NCBI RefSeq assembly: GCF_024055725.1
Contig: NZ_JAMXMX010000026.1
Location: 51,566-115,565 of the forward strand
Direction of reading: 5' to 3'
DNA: 64,000 nt
From: Actinoallomurus spadix
Lineage (GTDB): Bacteria > Actinomycetota > Actinomycetes > Streptosporangiales > Streptosporangiaceae
The translations under genes were made by a program, and so were the position numbers. Below, one piece after another: positions 55,196 through 63,273 of this stretch (positions within the stretch are counted from its first letter, which is position 1; every line of letters starts with the position of its first letter). The notes under the pieces are model-generated. The model was not told the origin of the DNA. It did not search any database and worked only from the letters and a program-made list of their open reading frames with translations.

Positions 55196-56223
55196 AGGAC
55201 GAACCCCTGGTCCTGGGGATCGAGACGTCCTGCGACGAGACGGGCGTCGGCATCGTCCGCGGCCACACGCTGCTCGCCGACGCGATCGCCTCCAGCGTCG
55301 ACGAGCACGCGCGCTTCGGCGGTGTCGTCCCCGAGGTCGCCTCCCGGGCGCACCTGGAGGCCATGACGCCGACCGTGGACCGTGCCCTCGCCGACGCCGG
55401 CGTCACCCTGAACGACATCGACGCGATCGCCGTCACCGCCGGCCCGGGCCTCGCCGGTGCCCTCCTCGTCGGCGTCGCCGCCGCCAAGGCGTACTCCCTG
55501 GGTCTCGGCAAGCCGTTGTACGGCGTGAACCACCTCGCCGCCCACGTCGCCGTCGACCAGCTCGAACACGGCGCGCTGCCGAAGCCCTGCGTCGCGCTGC
55601 TCGTCTCCGGCGGCCACTCCTCGCTGCTCCTCGTCCCCGACGTCGCCTCGGACGTGCGCCCCCTCGGCGCCACCGTCGACGACGCGGCGGGGGAGGCGTT
55701 CGACAAGGTCGCGCGCGTCCTCGACCTCGGCTTCCCCGGCGGCCCGTACATCGACCGCGCGGCCCGCGAGGGCGACCCGGGCTCGGTGTTCTTCCCGCGC
55801 GGCAAGTACGACGACGGCACCTACGACTTCTCCTTCTCCGGCCTGAAGACCGCGGTCGCCCGCTGGGTCGAGGCCCGCGAGCGCGCCGGCGAGCCGGTCC
55901 CGGTCGCCGACGTCGCCGCCGCCTTCCAGGAAGCGGTCGTCGACGTGCTGACCAAGAAGGCCATCGCCGCCTGCAAGGACAACGGCGTCTCGCACCTGCT
56001 CGTCGGCGGGGGCGTCGCGGCCAACTCCCGGCTCCGCGCCCTGGCCCAGGAGCGCTGCGACAAGGCGGGCATCGAGCTGCGTGTGCCCCGGCCGAAGCTG
56101 TGCACCGACAACGGCGCCATGGTCGCGGCCCTCGGCTCCGAGCTCGTCGCCGCCGGCCTTGCCCCCTCCGACCTCGGCCTGCCCGCCGACTCCTCCCTCC
56201 CCATCACCCAGGTCCTGGTCTAG
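55192..56223 (+). CDS. tsaD: tRNA N6-adenosine threonylcarbamoyltransferase TsaD
   Basis: TsaD transfers the threonylcarbamoyl group to A37. The 343-residue product begins [20 protein letters not shown], has the metal-binding HLAAH motif, [10 protein letters not shown] and [11 protein letters not shown], and ends near LPITQVLV, the usual length. The ATG overlaps the rimI stop (ATGA). It is last in the operon. Confidence 0.96.
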   Translation: MKDEPLVLGIETSCDETGVGIVRGHTLLADAIASSVDEHARFGGVVPEVASRAHLEAMTPTVDRALADAGVTLNDIDAIAVTAGPGLAGALLVGVAAAKAYSLGLGKPLYGVNHLAAHVAVDQLEHGALPKPCVALLVSGGHSSLLLVPDVASDVRPLGATVDDAAGEAFDKVARVLDLGFPGGPYIDRAAREGDPGSVFFPRGKYDDGTYDFSFSGLKTAVARWVEARERAGEPVPVADVAAAFQEAVVDVLTKKAIAACKDNGVSHLLVGGGVAANSRLRALAQERCDKAGIELRVPRPKLCTDNGAMVAALGSELVAAGLAPSDLGLPADSSLPITQVLV

Positions 56224-56250
56224 GCCCCCGGTCTCAGCGCAAAACTCGTA

Positions 56251-56310
56251 CGCGTCACCGTTCACTCCGTCCCACCCGGCGACGCCGTACGCGCCACCTT
56301 CGACGTCATC
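56251..56310 (+). repeat. Left diverged repeat flanking the DUF222/HNH gene
   Basis: This 60-nt segment aligns without gaps to 57875-57934 at 49 of 60 positions. Both encode similar peptides in one frame (PGDAVRATFDVI here, PGEAVRATFGVI there), with several changes silent. It lies in the 294-nt gap after tsaD, which holds no other feature. Confidence 0.75.
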
Positions 56311-56517
56311 GGCTGCTGCCCCCTGCCTAGGCGAACATGGCGAGGTCAAATCTGTGATCACGCGATCGGCGTCGTGGGGCATGGCATCGCCGGCGGACCA
56401 CCGCCCGTGGCTCCTTCCCACGGCGCACCCTCGGTACGTCAGGCCGGAGAGACGAGGGTTATCCACAGTCTTGTTCGCGTAGTGCGATCAAGTGAGTGCG
56501 GATCGTACGGTCGGAAC

Positions 56518-57846
56518 GTGCATTCGGGTGAGGCGGGGTCGGCCGGTGAGGCATTGGAGATGATCCAGGCCGGGATCGCCGCGCTTGCCACAAGTGACAT
56601 GAGCCCCGACGTCAGCGGGCTCGGTGACGAGTGCGCGCTGATCATGCGGGCGGTCGGAGAACTGCAGCGCGAGGCGGCGCGCCGCCTCGCGCGGTTCGAG
56701 GCGCTCGGCGGCCCCGCGGCTGATCACACGCCGTCACTGGCGGGATGGTTGGGCCATCGGTGCCGCCTGCGGCCATGGGAGGCCAGGCAGCTGACCGCGA
56801 TGGCTCACCGGATGCACCTTTTGGGCGACACACTGGCCGCATTCGAGTCCGGCGAGGTGGAGTACGGCGACGTGGCCACCATCGCCGAGGGTATTGATCG
56901 GGCGGCCGAGACGATGACGGATGGCTGGAGTCCGGAGCGCATCGCCGCGACAGCCCAGCCCATCCTGCTGCAGGCAATCGCTGGGCTAACACCGGCGCAG
57001 TTGCGCAAGGCCGCGTGCCGCGTCGCGCTCACTTTGGACGGTGAGACCGCTGATCGTCGCCGCCGCCAGATCGAGCGGCAGGCAGTTCTGAACCTCGGGC
57101 AGACCATCGACGGTATCGGCGTGATCAGCGGGGAGATGGGGGCCGACGACCTGGCCATCGTCGAAAAGGCGGTCGACGCGTTCGCGCCTCCGCATGACCG
57201 AGAGCAGCCTCGGTGGGCCAACGTCGCCGGCCACCGCCGTTTGAAGGGGCTCGTCACCGCCTGCCGTATCGCGCTCAACGCCGCAGGGCGGCACGGCTAC
57301 CGTGATCGCGGCGGCGCGCCGGTTCATGTCCACGTCATCGCCAGTGGGGCCACCCTCGATCGGGACGTTCCGGCCACCCAGGCACCGCCCGGCCGAACCG
57401 AGTACGGCACGATTCTGACCGCCGCGCAGGTACGGGAGATGATCCGCGATCACGACGCCCGGGTCACCGAGATCTCCATCGGCCCGGACGGCTTCATCAC
57501 AGGGCGATTCACAGCGGATGGTCAACCGTTGAACTGGGGACGCACCCGCCGTTTCTTCACCGCCGCTCAGCGCGAGGTCTACCTGGCGCTGTACGCCGGA
57601 TGCGTCGCTGAAGGCTGCGACCGGCCGTTGGCGTGGGCCGACATCGACCACAAGCAGGCGTGGGCCGACGGAGGCCGTACCGATCTGGACAACGGCCAAC
57701 CACTGTGCCGATGGCACAACCGGCACAAAGAGCACCTTCGCGACCGCGACGGGCGACTCGGCACGACTCCGCCCGGCGAAGCGCCGTTCGAGGACGGATC
57801 AAACGATCAAGAAAGAGGCCGGGAACCACCCGAACCAGGGGGCTGA
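56518..57846 (+). CDS. DUF222/HNH endonuclease (13E12 repeat family)
   Basis: The product is 442 residues from GTG 56518. The N-terminal ~320 residues are the helical DUF222 domain (RLARFEALGGPAADHTPSLA region, then LTPAQLRKAACRVALTLDGE). The C-terminus is an HNH domain: GCVAEGCDRPLAWADIDHKQ, then WADGGRTDLDNGQPLCRWHN, with Cys/His ligands intact. This is the family of the Mycobacterium 13E12 repeats, usually multicopy and considered mobile or repeat-borne. By eye it uses less G/C at third positions than its neighbours. The frame is open upstream to 56374, but GTG 56518 matches the family length. Diverged repeats lie on both sides. Confidence 0.88.
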   Translation: MHSGEAGSAGEALEMIQAGIAALATSDMSPDVSGLGDECALIMRAVGELQREAARRLARFEALGGPAADHTPSLAGWLGHRCRLRPWEARQLTAMAHRMHLLGDTLAAFESGEVEYGDVATIAEGIDRAAETMTDGWSPERIAATAQPILLQAIAGLTPAQLRKAACRVALTLDGETADRRRRQIERQAVLNLGQTIDGIGVISGEMGADDLAIVEKAVDAFAPPHDREQPRWANVAGHRRLKGLVTACRIALNAAGRHGYRDRGGAPVHVHVIASGATLDRDVPATQAPPGRTEYGTILTAAQVREMIRDHDARVTEISIGPDGFITGRFTADGQPLNWGRTRRFFTAAQREVYLALYAGCVAEGCDRPLAWADIDHKQAWADGGRTDLDNGQPLCRWHNRHKEHLRDRDGRLGTTPPGEAPFEDGSNDQERGREPPEPGG

Positions 57847-57874
57847 TACCTCCCGTCGCGGTTTCGCCGCCGGC

Positions 57875-57934
57875 TGCGTCACCGCCCACCCGGCCCAACC
57901 CGGCGAGGCAGTACGCGCCACGTTCGGCGTCATC
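57875..57934 (+). repeat. Right diverged repeat flanking the DUF222/HNH gene
   Basis: This is the partner of 56251-56310 (49/60 identical), beginning 28 nt after the HNH gene stop. It lies in the 190-nt spacer before the phosphatase gene. Confidence 0.75.
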
Positions 57935-58036
57935 GACACGCGAGCCTTCTGCCTGCCCCCGACCCCGCTCAGTGCTGCGCCGCGGCCGGCCGTGAGCCGC
58001 TCGAACTTCGTGATGGCGGCACGAGTCTGAACGACC

Positions 58037-58714
58037 ATGGGACGCCTGGAGTGGGATGGGGCCGTCAACGCGCGGGATCTCGGCGGGCTACGGACGGGCG
58101 ATGGTCGCGTGACCCGGTCCGGCGCGCTCGTGCGGTCGGGAATGCTCGACCGGCTCACCGCACGGGGCTGGTCCGAGTTGATGGCGTACGGCATCCGTAC
58201 GGTCATCGATCTGCGCGATGACGGGGAGCGTACCGTCCTTCCGCCGTTTCCGCTGACAGGGGTCCACGTCCCCTTGGACGACACCGCTGACACGGCGATG
58301 TGGGAGCTGATCAAGAGCGGTGACCTCGACGGCACTCCGCTCTACTACCCGATCTTCCTGGAGCGGAAGGCTGAACGCTGCGTCGAGGCGGTCCGGGCGG
58401 TGGCGCACGCCGCGCCCGGCGGCGTCCTGGTGCACTGCGCGGGAGGCCGCGACCGCACGGGCCTGGTCAGCATGCTGCTGCTCCTGCTCGCCGGTGTGCT
58501 GCCCGAGGAAATCGTCGCCGACTATGAGCTCAGCAACCGGTATATGGCGCTGAACGCTCCGCGCTACTGCACGCTCAACGTCCTCGCGCGGCACGGCACC
58601 ACCGAGCGGGAGGCCGTGCTCGCCGTCCTCGACGCGCTCGACGCCGCCGCCTACCTGCGCGACGCGGGCCTTCGTGATGGCGAGATTCAGGCCGTACGCT
58701 CGCGGCTGCGCTGA
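58037..58714 (+). CDS. Tyrosine-protein phosphatase
   Basis: The 225-residue product has the P-loop VHCAGGRDRTGLVSM with Cys and Arg of the CX5R motif, and an N-terminal NARDLGG and RTVIDLRDDGE as in the Y_phosphatase3 (PtpB-like) family. These enzymes dephosphorylate phosphotyrosine or phosphoinositides; the target is unknown. It starts at ATG 58037 without an obvious SD. Confidence 0.9.
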   Translation: MGRLEWDGAVNARDLGGLRTGDGRVTRSGALVRSGMLDRLTARGWSELMAYGIRTVIDLRDDGERTVLPPFPLTGVHVPLDDTADTAMWELIKSGDLDGTPLYYPIFLERKAERCVEAVRAVAHAAPGGVLVHCAGGRDRTGLVSMLLLLLAGVLPEEIVADYELSNRYMALNAPRYCTLNVLARHGTTEREAVLAVLDALDAAAYLRDAGLRDGEIQAVRSRLR

Positions 58715-58738
58715 TGGTTTACGGGAGTCGGCGATTCC

Positions 58739-58764
58739 CGGGGCGGCCGGCCGCGCCGTCCCCG
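58739..58764. terminator. Hairpin between convergent phosphatase and isomerase-like genes
   Basis: CGGGGCGGC (58739-58747) pairs with GCCGTCCCCG (58755-58764) with one bulged T. It lies in the 53-nt gap between two converging genes and may terminate both. Confidence 0.6.
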
Positions 58765-58767
58765 TGT

Positions 58768-59421
58768 TCAGCCGAGCACGAAGGGGAGCCTCGCGGCCAG
58801 TTCACCGAGTGCGGTCTGCTGGGCGTCCGTCGGAGCGCGCCGCCCGGTTCCGATCAGGAGCGCGTCCGTGTCGGAGAACGACGCGGGGAACGGTGTCCCG
58901 GCGATCTTCTCCAGGGACGCGCGGGCGGCTGCGAGGGTCTCGGCGGGCGGCCCTGCGGCCGCAGGCAGGTGGGCGATCAGGTCGAGGTGGTGCAGCGTCC
59001 ATTCCACGACGTACGCCGACAGGTAGTCCCCGGCGGTCAGCACGTCGTCGCGAGTGCCGACGAGGGCGCCCGGATCGGCGAGTTCGGCGGCTCGCCCGGC
59101 GGCGGACCCGATGTCGTCGAAGTGGAACTTCAGCCACCTCGGCTCGCCGTACGCGGCGGCCAGCCGGGGGATCAGCGCGTCGAGCGGGTCCTCACCCGTC
59201 GGAGGCTCGACGAGCCTCCAGTAGGTGACCGCGTCGACGGTCGGCTTCGTGCCGGCGGGCGTGACCAGCGTGATCAGAACGTCCTGAGCGTCGACGATCA
59301 GGTGGCACACCAGGTCCCGCACGAGCCAGCCGGTGCAGCCGGACGGCCGTTCCCAGTCCTGGCCGGAGAGTTCGTCGACCGCCGCGCGTAATGCCGTCCA
59401 CGAGAGTGAGAAGAGATCCAC
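58768..59421 (-). CDS. Mycothiol-dependent maleylpyruvate isomerase-family protein
   Basis: The 217-residue product belongs to the DinB-like MDMPI N-terminal family: TALRAAVDELSGQDWERPSG, then CTGWLVRDLVCHLIVD, and HHLDLIAHLP with the metal-binding His. Members use mycothiol as cofactor. I set the start at GTG 59421, which has a complete promoter ending 6 nt upstream; the upstream TTG would add 12 residues. The substrate is unknown. Confidence 0.85.
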   Translation of the reverse strand: MDLFSLSWTALRAAVDELSGQDWERPSGCTGWLVRDLVCHLIVDAQDVLITLVTPAGTKPTVDAVTYWRLVEPPTGEDPLDALIPRLAAAYGEPRWLKFHFDDIGSAAGRAAELADPGALVGTRDDVLTAGDYLSAYVVEWTLHHLDLIAHLPAAAGPPAETLAAARASLEKIAGTPFPASFSDTDALLIGTGRRAPTDAQQTALGELAARLPFVLG

Positions 59422-59427
59422 TCCGGC

Positions 59428-59457
59428 ACGGTAGGGCCGAACCGGAACGGCGGGCAA
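59428..59457 (-). promoter_or_regulatory. Full leaderless promoter of the isomerase-like gene
   Basis: On the minus strand TTGCCC (59457-59452), an 18-bp spacer, TACCGT (59433-59428), then GCCGGA and GTG. It has the same -35 hexamer as the rplM promoter. Confidence 0.65.
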
Positions 59458-59526
59458 GCGCGATCAGCCGGCCGATGCTCGTGCTCGGCCGGCCGACGCG
59501 TGCTTCGAAGGGGTGAGCCCGCGGAC

Positions 59527-59847
59527 TCAGCACTCGATGAACATGCTCCTCCAGCCGAAGGGCGTCGCCTGCTCGGCGTTCCGGTCGGAGCGGAGAACGA
59601 AGTGCACCACGCCCTCGGCGTTGGGCTGGTTGTACATCCGGGCGCTCTGTCCGGTGGCGTACCACTTGTAGGACCCGTGATACCGCGCGGGGATGTTGCT
59701 CATCCCGCACTTGCTGAGCGTGATGGAGTGACCCGAGAAGTGGTCGCCCTCGTAGACGACGATGGTCGATGCCTGCGCTGCGGCGGCGGAGAGGGCGATG
59801 ATGCCGGCGGTGACCGCCGGGGCCAACGCCAGTGTCTTCTTCCGCAC
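59527..59847 (-). CDS. Small secreted protein, beta/gamma-crystallin or I36-inhibitor-like
   Basis: The 106-residue product has a signal peptide (MRKKTLALAPAVTAGIIALS, cleavage probably after AQA) and a mature domain of about 80 residues with VVYEGDHFSGHSITL and Cys residues in KCGMSN and FIEC, probably a disulphide. The pattern resembles beta/gamma-crystallin folds of peptidase inhibitor family I36, which I cannot confirm. GTG 59847 follows GGGAGA. Confidence 0.7.
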   Translation of the reverse strand: MRKKTLALAPAVTAGIIALSAAAAQASTIVVYEGDHFSGHSITLSKCGMSNIPARYHGSYKWYATGQSARMYNQPNAEGVVHFVLRSDRNAEQATPFGWRSMFIEC

Positions 59848-59947
59848 GTTGATCTCCCGTAGTGATCGATGGCTGTGACCCTGACGGGGATAGCCTCACA
59901 TCCTCGGCTACCTTAAGCAAGGATTTGGATACGCTGAGTTACTGCGA

Positions 59948-60739
59948 TCAGTGAGTGCGGCTCCGGTTGAAGCGGGTCTTCGCCCAGGCGTAGCCGACGA
60001 GGGCGATCCCGGCGCACCAGGCGGCGGAGACGGCGGCGCTGTGGCCGATCGCCGTGCCGGTCAGCAGGCCGCGGAGAGTTTCGATCACCGGCGTGAAGGG
60101 CTGGTACTCGGCGAACCAGCGCAGGCCCGCCGGCATCGAGTCGGTGGGCACGAAGCCGCTGCCCATCATCGGGAGGAGCGACAGGGGGAGGGGCAGGTTA
60201 CTGGCGCTCTCCGGGGTCTTGGCGAAGACCCCGAAGGCGACCGACAGCCAGGTGAGCGCGAACGTCACCATCGCCAGGACGCCGACCGCCGCCACCCATT
60301 CGAGCGGCTCCGCGTCGGGTCGGAAGCCCAGCGCCACGGCCACGCCGACGACGATCGCCGTACTGATCATCGTGGTGATCACGCTGCCGATGACGTGCCC
60401 GGTCAGCAGGGACGCCCGTGCGATCGGCATGGTGCGGAATCGGCCGATGATGCCGTCGGTCATGTCCACACAGACCGCCACCGACGTCGTGATCGCCCCG
60501 GATGCGACGGTCATCAGGATGATCCCCGGGGTGACGTAGGACAGGTACTGCGTCCGGCCACCGCTCATGCCGCCGATTCCGGCGCCCAGCGCGCCGCCGA
60601 AGACGTAGACGAAGAGCAGGAGGAAGATGAGCGGCATTCCGGCGACGCTCAAGGTCAGCGATGGGTAGCGGAGTGCGTGCCGGAGGTTGCGGCGCAGCAT
60701 CGTCGCCGAGTCGATCGCGGCGTACGACAGGGTGCTCAT
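59948..60739 (-). CDS. ABC-2 type permease, DrrB-like
   Basis: The 263-residue product has six membrane segments and the DrrB-type features LRHALRYPSLTLSVAGMPLI near the start, DGIIGRFRTMPIARASLLTG in the cytoplasmic loop and SGFVPTDSMPAGLRWFAEYQ in the last outer loop. It overlaps drrA-like ATPase by 4 nt (ATGA). Such pairs export anthracyclines and other amphiphilic drugs; the substrate is unknown. Confidence 0.92.
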   Translation of the reverse strand: MSTLSYAAIDSATMLRRNLRHALRYPSLTLSVAGMPLIFLLLFVYVFGGALGAGIGGMSGGRTQYLSYVTPGIILMTVASGAITTSVAVCVDMTDGIIGRFRTMPIARASLLTGHVIGSVITTMISTAIVVGVAVALGFRPDAEPLEWVAAVGVLAMVTFALTWLSVAFGVFAKTPESASNLPLPLSLLPMMGSGFVPTDSMPAGLRWFAEYQPFTPVIETLRGLLTGTAIGHSAAVSAAWCAGIALVGYAWAKTRFNRSRTH

Positions 60740-61680
60740 CGGGATGTCTCCTGGGGCGTGTCGGTACGGCCGGTGAGGGCGAGGAAGACGTCGTCGAGGT
60801 CGGGCGTGTGGACCTGCAACTCCTCGGGCCGGAGGCCGGTCGCGTCGAGCCGGTCGAGTAGATCGCGCAGAGCCTGGACGCTGCCGTCGCCGGGGACGCG
60901 CAGACTGAGGTCCTCATCCCTCGCGACTGCGTCGTCCAGTACGTGAGCGGCGCGGCCGAGAGTGGTGGGGTCGCCGAAACGAAGCCGGATGTGTCCTCCA
61001 GGGACGCGGCGTTTGAGCTCCTGCGCGCTGCCCTGGGCGACCAGCCGGCCGCGGTCGAGCACGGCGATCTGGTCGGCGAGCCGGTCGGCCTCGTCCAGGT
61101 ACTGCGTGGTGAGCAGGACGGTGACGCCGCCGGCGACGAGGTCCTCGATGCTCTGCCACATGGTGCGGCGGCTGCGCGGGTCCAGGCCCGTGGTCGGTTC
61201 GTCGAGGAAGATGACCTGCGGGTCACCGACCAGGGTCATGGCCAGGTCGAGGCGGCGGCGCATGCCGCCGGAGTAGGTGCCGGCGAGCCTGCCGGCGGCC
61301 TCCCGTAGGTCGAACCGGTCCAGCAGCTCGTCGGCGCGCCGCCTGCCGCGTGTCTTGCCGAGGTGATTCAGGTCGGCCATCAGGATGAGGTTCTCCCGGC
61401 CGGTGAGCTTGTCGTCGACGGCGGAGAACTGGCCGGTCACGCCGATCGCGGCGCGTACGCCGCCGGGGTCCGTGGCGAGGTCGTGGCCCGCGACCTCGAC
61501 CTGGCCCGCGTCGGCGTCGATGAGGGTGGTCAAAATCCGGACGGTGGTGGTCTTGCCGGCGCCGTTCGGGCCGAGCAGCGCGAAGATCGTTCCTCGCGGG
61601 ACGTACAGGTCGATGCCGTTCAGGACGACCGTGTCGCCGAACGACTTGCGCAGGCCCGTGGCCTTGATCGCTGCAGTCAT
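60736..61680 (-). CDS. ABC transporter ATP-binding protein, DrrA-like
   Basis: The 314-residue ATPase has Walker A GPNGAGKTT, TGQFSAVDDKLTGRENL, signature TYSGGMRRR, Walker B VIFLDEPTTGLDP and a C-terminal DrrA domain ending PDLDDVFLALTGRT. ATG 61680 follows GGAAGGACG; an upstream in-frame start at 61755 would overlap the DUF4097 gene. It is third in the RHH-DUF4097-DrrAB cluster. Confidence 0.93.
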   Translation of the reverse strand: MTAAIKATGLRKSFGDTVVLNGIDLYVPRGTIFALLGPNGAGKTTTVRILTTLIDADAGQVEVAGHDLATDPGGVRAAIGVTGQFSAVDDKLTGRENLILMADLNHLGKTRGRRRADELLDRFDLREAAGRLAGTYSGGMRRRLDLAMTLVGDPQVIFLDEPTTGLDPRSRRTMWQSIEDLVAGGVTVLLTTQYLDEADRLADQIAVLDRGRLVAQGSAQELKRRVPGGHIRLRFGDPTTLGRAAHVLDDAVARDEDLSLRVPGDGSVQALRDLLDRLDATGLRPEELQVHTPDLDDVFLALTGRTDTPQETSR

Positions 61681-61751
61681 CGTCCTTCCAGGGGGCGTCG
61701 CACCGCGGCCTGACGCGGTGGGTGAAATAAAAAGGGCCGCCGATTCGGTGT

Positions 61752-62618
61752 TCACTCAGGGCTGGTCAGGGAGGCGCGGCGAATCACGATGTCACCGAGT
61801 CCGGTACGGGCGCGGACCTCCGCGGTCCGGTCGGCCTCTCCGGGACCGTCGGTCGCGTCCAGCAGGTTGTGCACGCTTCCCGCGGTGGCGTGGACGTCGA
61901 GCCAGGCGGCGGTGCCCTCACGGACACCGATCTCCAGCTGGCCCGCGCCGGTCTGCATGACGACGGTGCCCTGGGAGACCTCCCCGATGCGGACCTTGCC
62001 CGCCGCGGTCTTCGCGTCGACGTCGGCATGCGCCTGGTCGATCACGATGTCGCCACTGGCGGAGCGGACGCGGGCGTCGCCGGCGGCCTCGCCGACCCAG
62101 GCGGCTCCGGAGGAGGTCTTGAGCGTGAGGGCGCCGCCGGCGTGACGGAGCCGGATCTCGCCGACGCCTGTGGTGATCTTCACGTCACCCGCCACGCGTC
62201 CGGCTGTGACGTCCCCGCCACCGGTCCTCGCCCGCAGCGTGCGGGCGTCCTCGACCCAGATGACGCCGGCGCCGCTGGAGACCTCGCAGTCGCCGAACCG
62301 TCCCACGCAGTGGAAGTTGCCCATCCCGGAGGAGGCATGCAGGTCGGAGCCGGTGGGGAGTTCGATGTCGATCTGGACGGCGGTGTCCTTGGGGCCCAGG
62401 ACCAGGTGGGCGCGCCTCTTCGGCCCTTTGACCAGCAGTCGTCCGTCGGTGTGGTCGACCGTGGTCTCCTCGGCGGCGCGGACGTCGCTCGCCTTCGACG
62501 GGTCGGCGGGCCGCACCTCGACGACGGTGTCGGTGCGGTCGGACGCGGTGACGCGGACCTCGGCGATGGAGACGTCGAGTGTCACGGAGATCGGCTCAGG
62601 ACTGGCGAATGTGGGCAT
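61752..62618 (-). CDS. DUF4097 beta-strand repeat protein
   Basis: The 288-residue product has a right-handed beta-helix-like series of short repeats (GVGEIRLRHAGGALTLKTSS, then GDARVRSASGDIVI) typical of DUF4097. There is no signal peptide, so it is probably cytoplasmic or peripheral. Function unknown. It sits between the RHH regulator and the DrrAB exporter, an arrangement I have seen repeatedly in streptomycete-type genomes. SD GAGAGG is upstream. Confidence 0.85.
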   Translation of the reverse strand: MPTFASPEPISVTLDVSIAEVRVTASDRTDTVVEVRPADPSKASDVRAAEETTVDHTDGRLLVKGPKRRAHLVLGPKDTAVQIDIELPTGSDLHASSGMGNFHCVGRFGDCEVSSGAGVIWVEDARTLRARTGGGDVTAGRVAGDVKITTGVGEIRLRHAGGALTLKTSSGAAWVGEAAGDARVRSASGDIVIDQAHADVDAKTAAGKVRIGEVSQGTVVMQTGAGQLEIGVREGTAAWLDVHATAGSVHNLLDATDGPGEADRTAEVRARTGLGDIVIRRASLTSPE

Positions 62619-62685
62619 GATGGTGCCTCTCTGGTCACGAGGGCGCGGATTCCGCCGCTGGTCGATGGTGGTGGGAGGGCCCGGC

Positions 62686-63210
62686 TCAGCGGACCCAGCC
62701 GGTGTAGCGGTCGCCGCGCGGAGACGGGCGCCTGCGAACGTCCTGCTCGCGGTCCGTACGCTCCACGGCCTCGGCGATGGTGCGGACGAGCCAGGCGTTG
62801 ACCGAGAGCCCGTCCCGTTCGGCGGCCTGCTCGGCCCGGGTCTTCAGCTCTTCGGGGAGGCGGAGGCTGATCCGTGAGACCGCGCCGTCCTTGGCGCTGT
62901 AGGACACCGGGGGAGCGGGTTCCGCCGGTGGCGTCGCCGCGACGGCGGTCTCCTCCTCCGCGCCGCCGGGCGGCGGCTCCACGACGAACTCGGGCTCACC
63001 CCTGCGGAGGCGCACATCCACCGAGCCGGGCGCGAGCTCCCGGGTGATCTCCTCGGCGGCGGCCGACAGGGCGTTCAGCAGGGCGAGCCGGATCGACGAC
63101 TCCAGAGGTGCGGTCAGCCGCTCGGCGAGCTTGCGGGCCTCGTTGCCGCCCGCTTCGGCGGCGAGCGCGAGCTCCTGGCGGAGCTGTGCGACGTACGACT
63201 CCAAGTGCAT
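62686..63210 (-). CDS. Ribbon-helix-helix regulator, HicB/Arc-like
   Basis: The 174-residue product has an N-terminal helical region (about 1-65), an acidic Pro/Ala linker and a C-terminal ribbon-helix-helix: RISLRLPEELKTRAEQAAER, then DGLSVNAWLVRTIAEAVE (about 113-150). Databases often label this a HicB-like antitoxin, but no toxin gene is next to it, so it is more likely the regulator of the DUF4097-DrrAB operon. Its start codon lies in the first of four TGRCGTCA boxes. Confidence 0.85.
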   Translation of the reverse strand: MHLESYVAQLRQELALAAEAGGNEARKLAERLTAPLESSIRLALLNALSAAAEEITRELAPGSVDVRLRRGEPEFVVEPPPGGAEEETAVAATPPAEPAPPVSYSAKDGAVSRISLRLPEELKTRAEQAAERDGLSVNAWLVRTIAEAVERTDREQDVRRRPSPRGDRYTGWVR

Positions 63211-63273
63211 GACGTCAGCATGGCATGAGTCGTGGCGTCACGAAAACCGTCCTATGACGTCACTATGGCGTCA
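63210..63273. promoter_or_regulatory. Four phased TGRCGTCA operator boxes
   Basis: TGACGTCA (63210-63217), TGGCGTCA (63233-63240), TGACGTCA (63255-63262) and TGGCGTCA (63266-63273) are spaced 23, 22 and 11 bp apart, close to whole helical turns. Two are perfect palindromes. They cover the region upstream of, and overlapping, the RHH gene start, as expected for autoregulation. Confidence 0.65.

Noticed and set aside
62686..63210. HicAB toxin-antitoxin pair
   Set aside because: Only the ribbon-helix-helix partner is present; the neighbouring genes are DUF4097 and an exporter, and no small toxin ORF is found.
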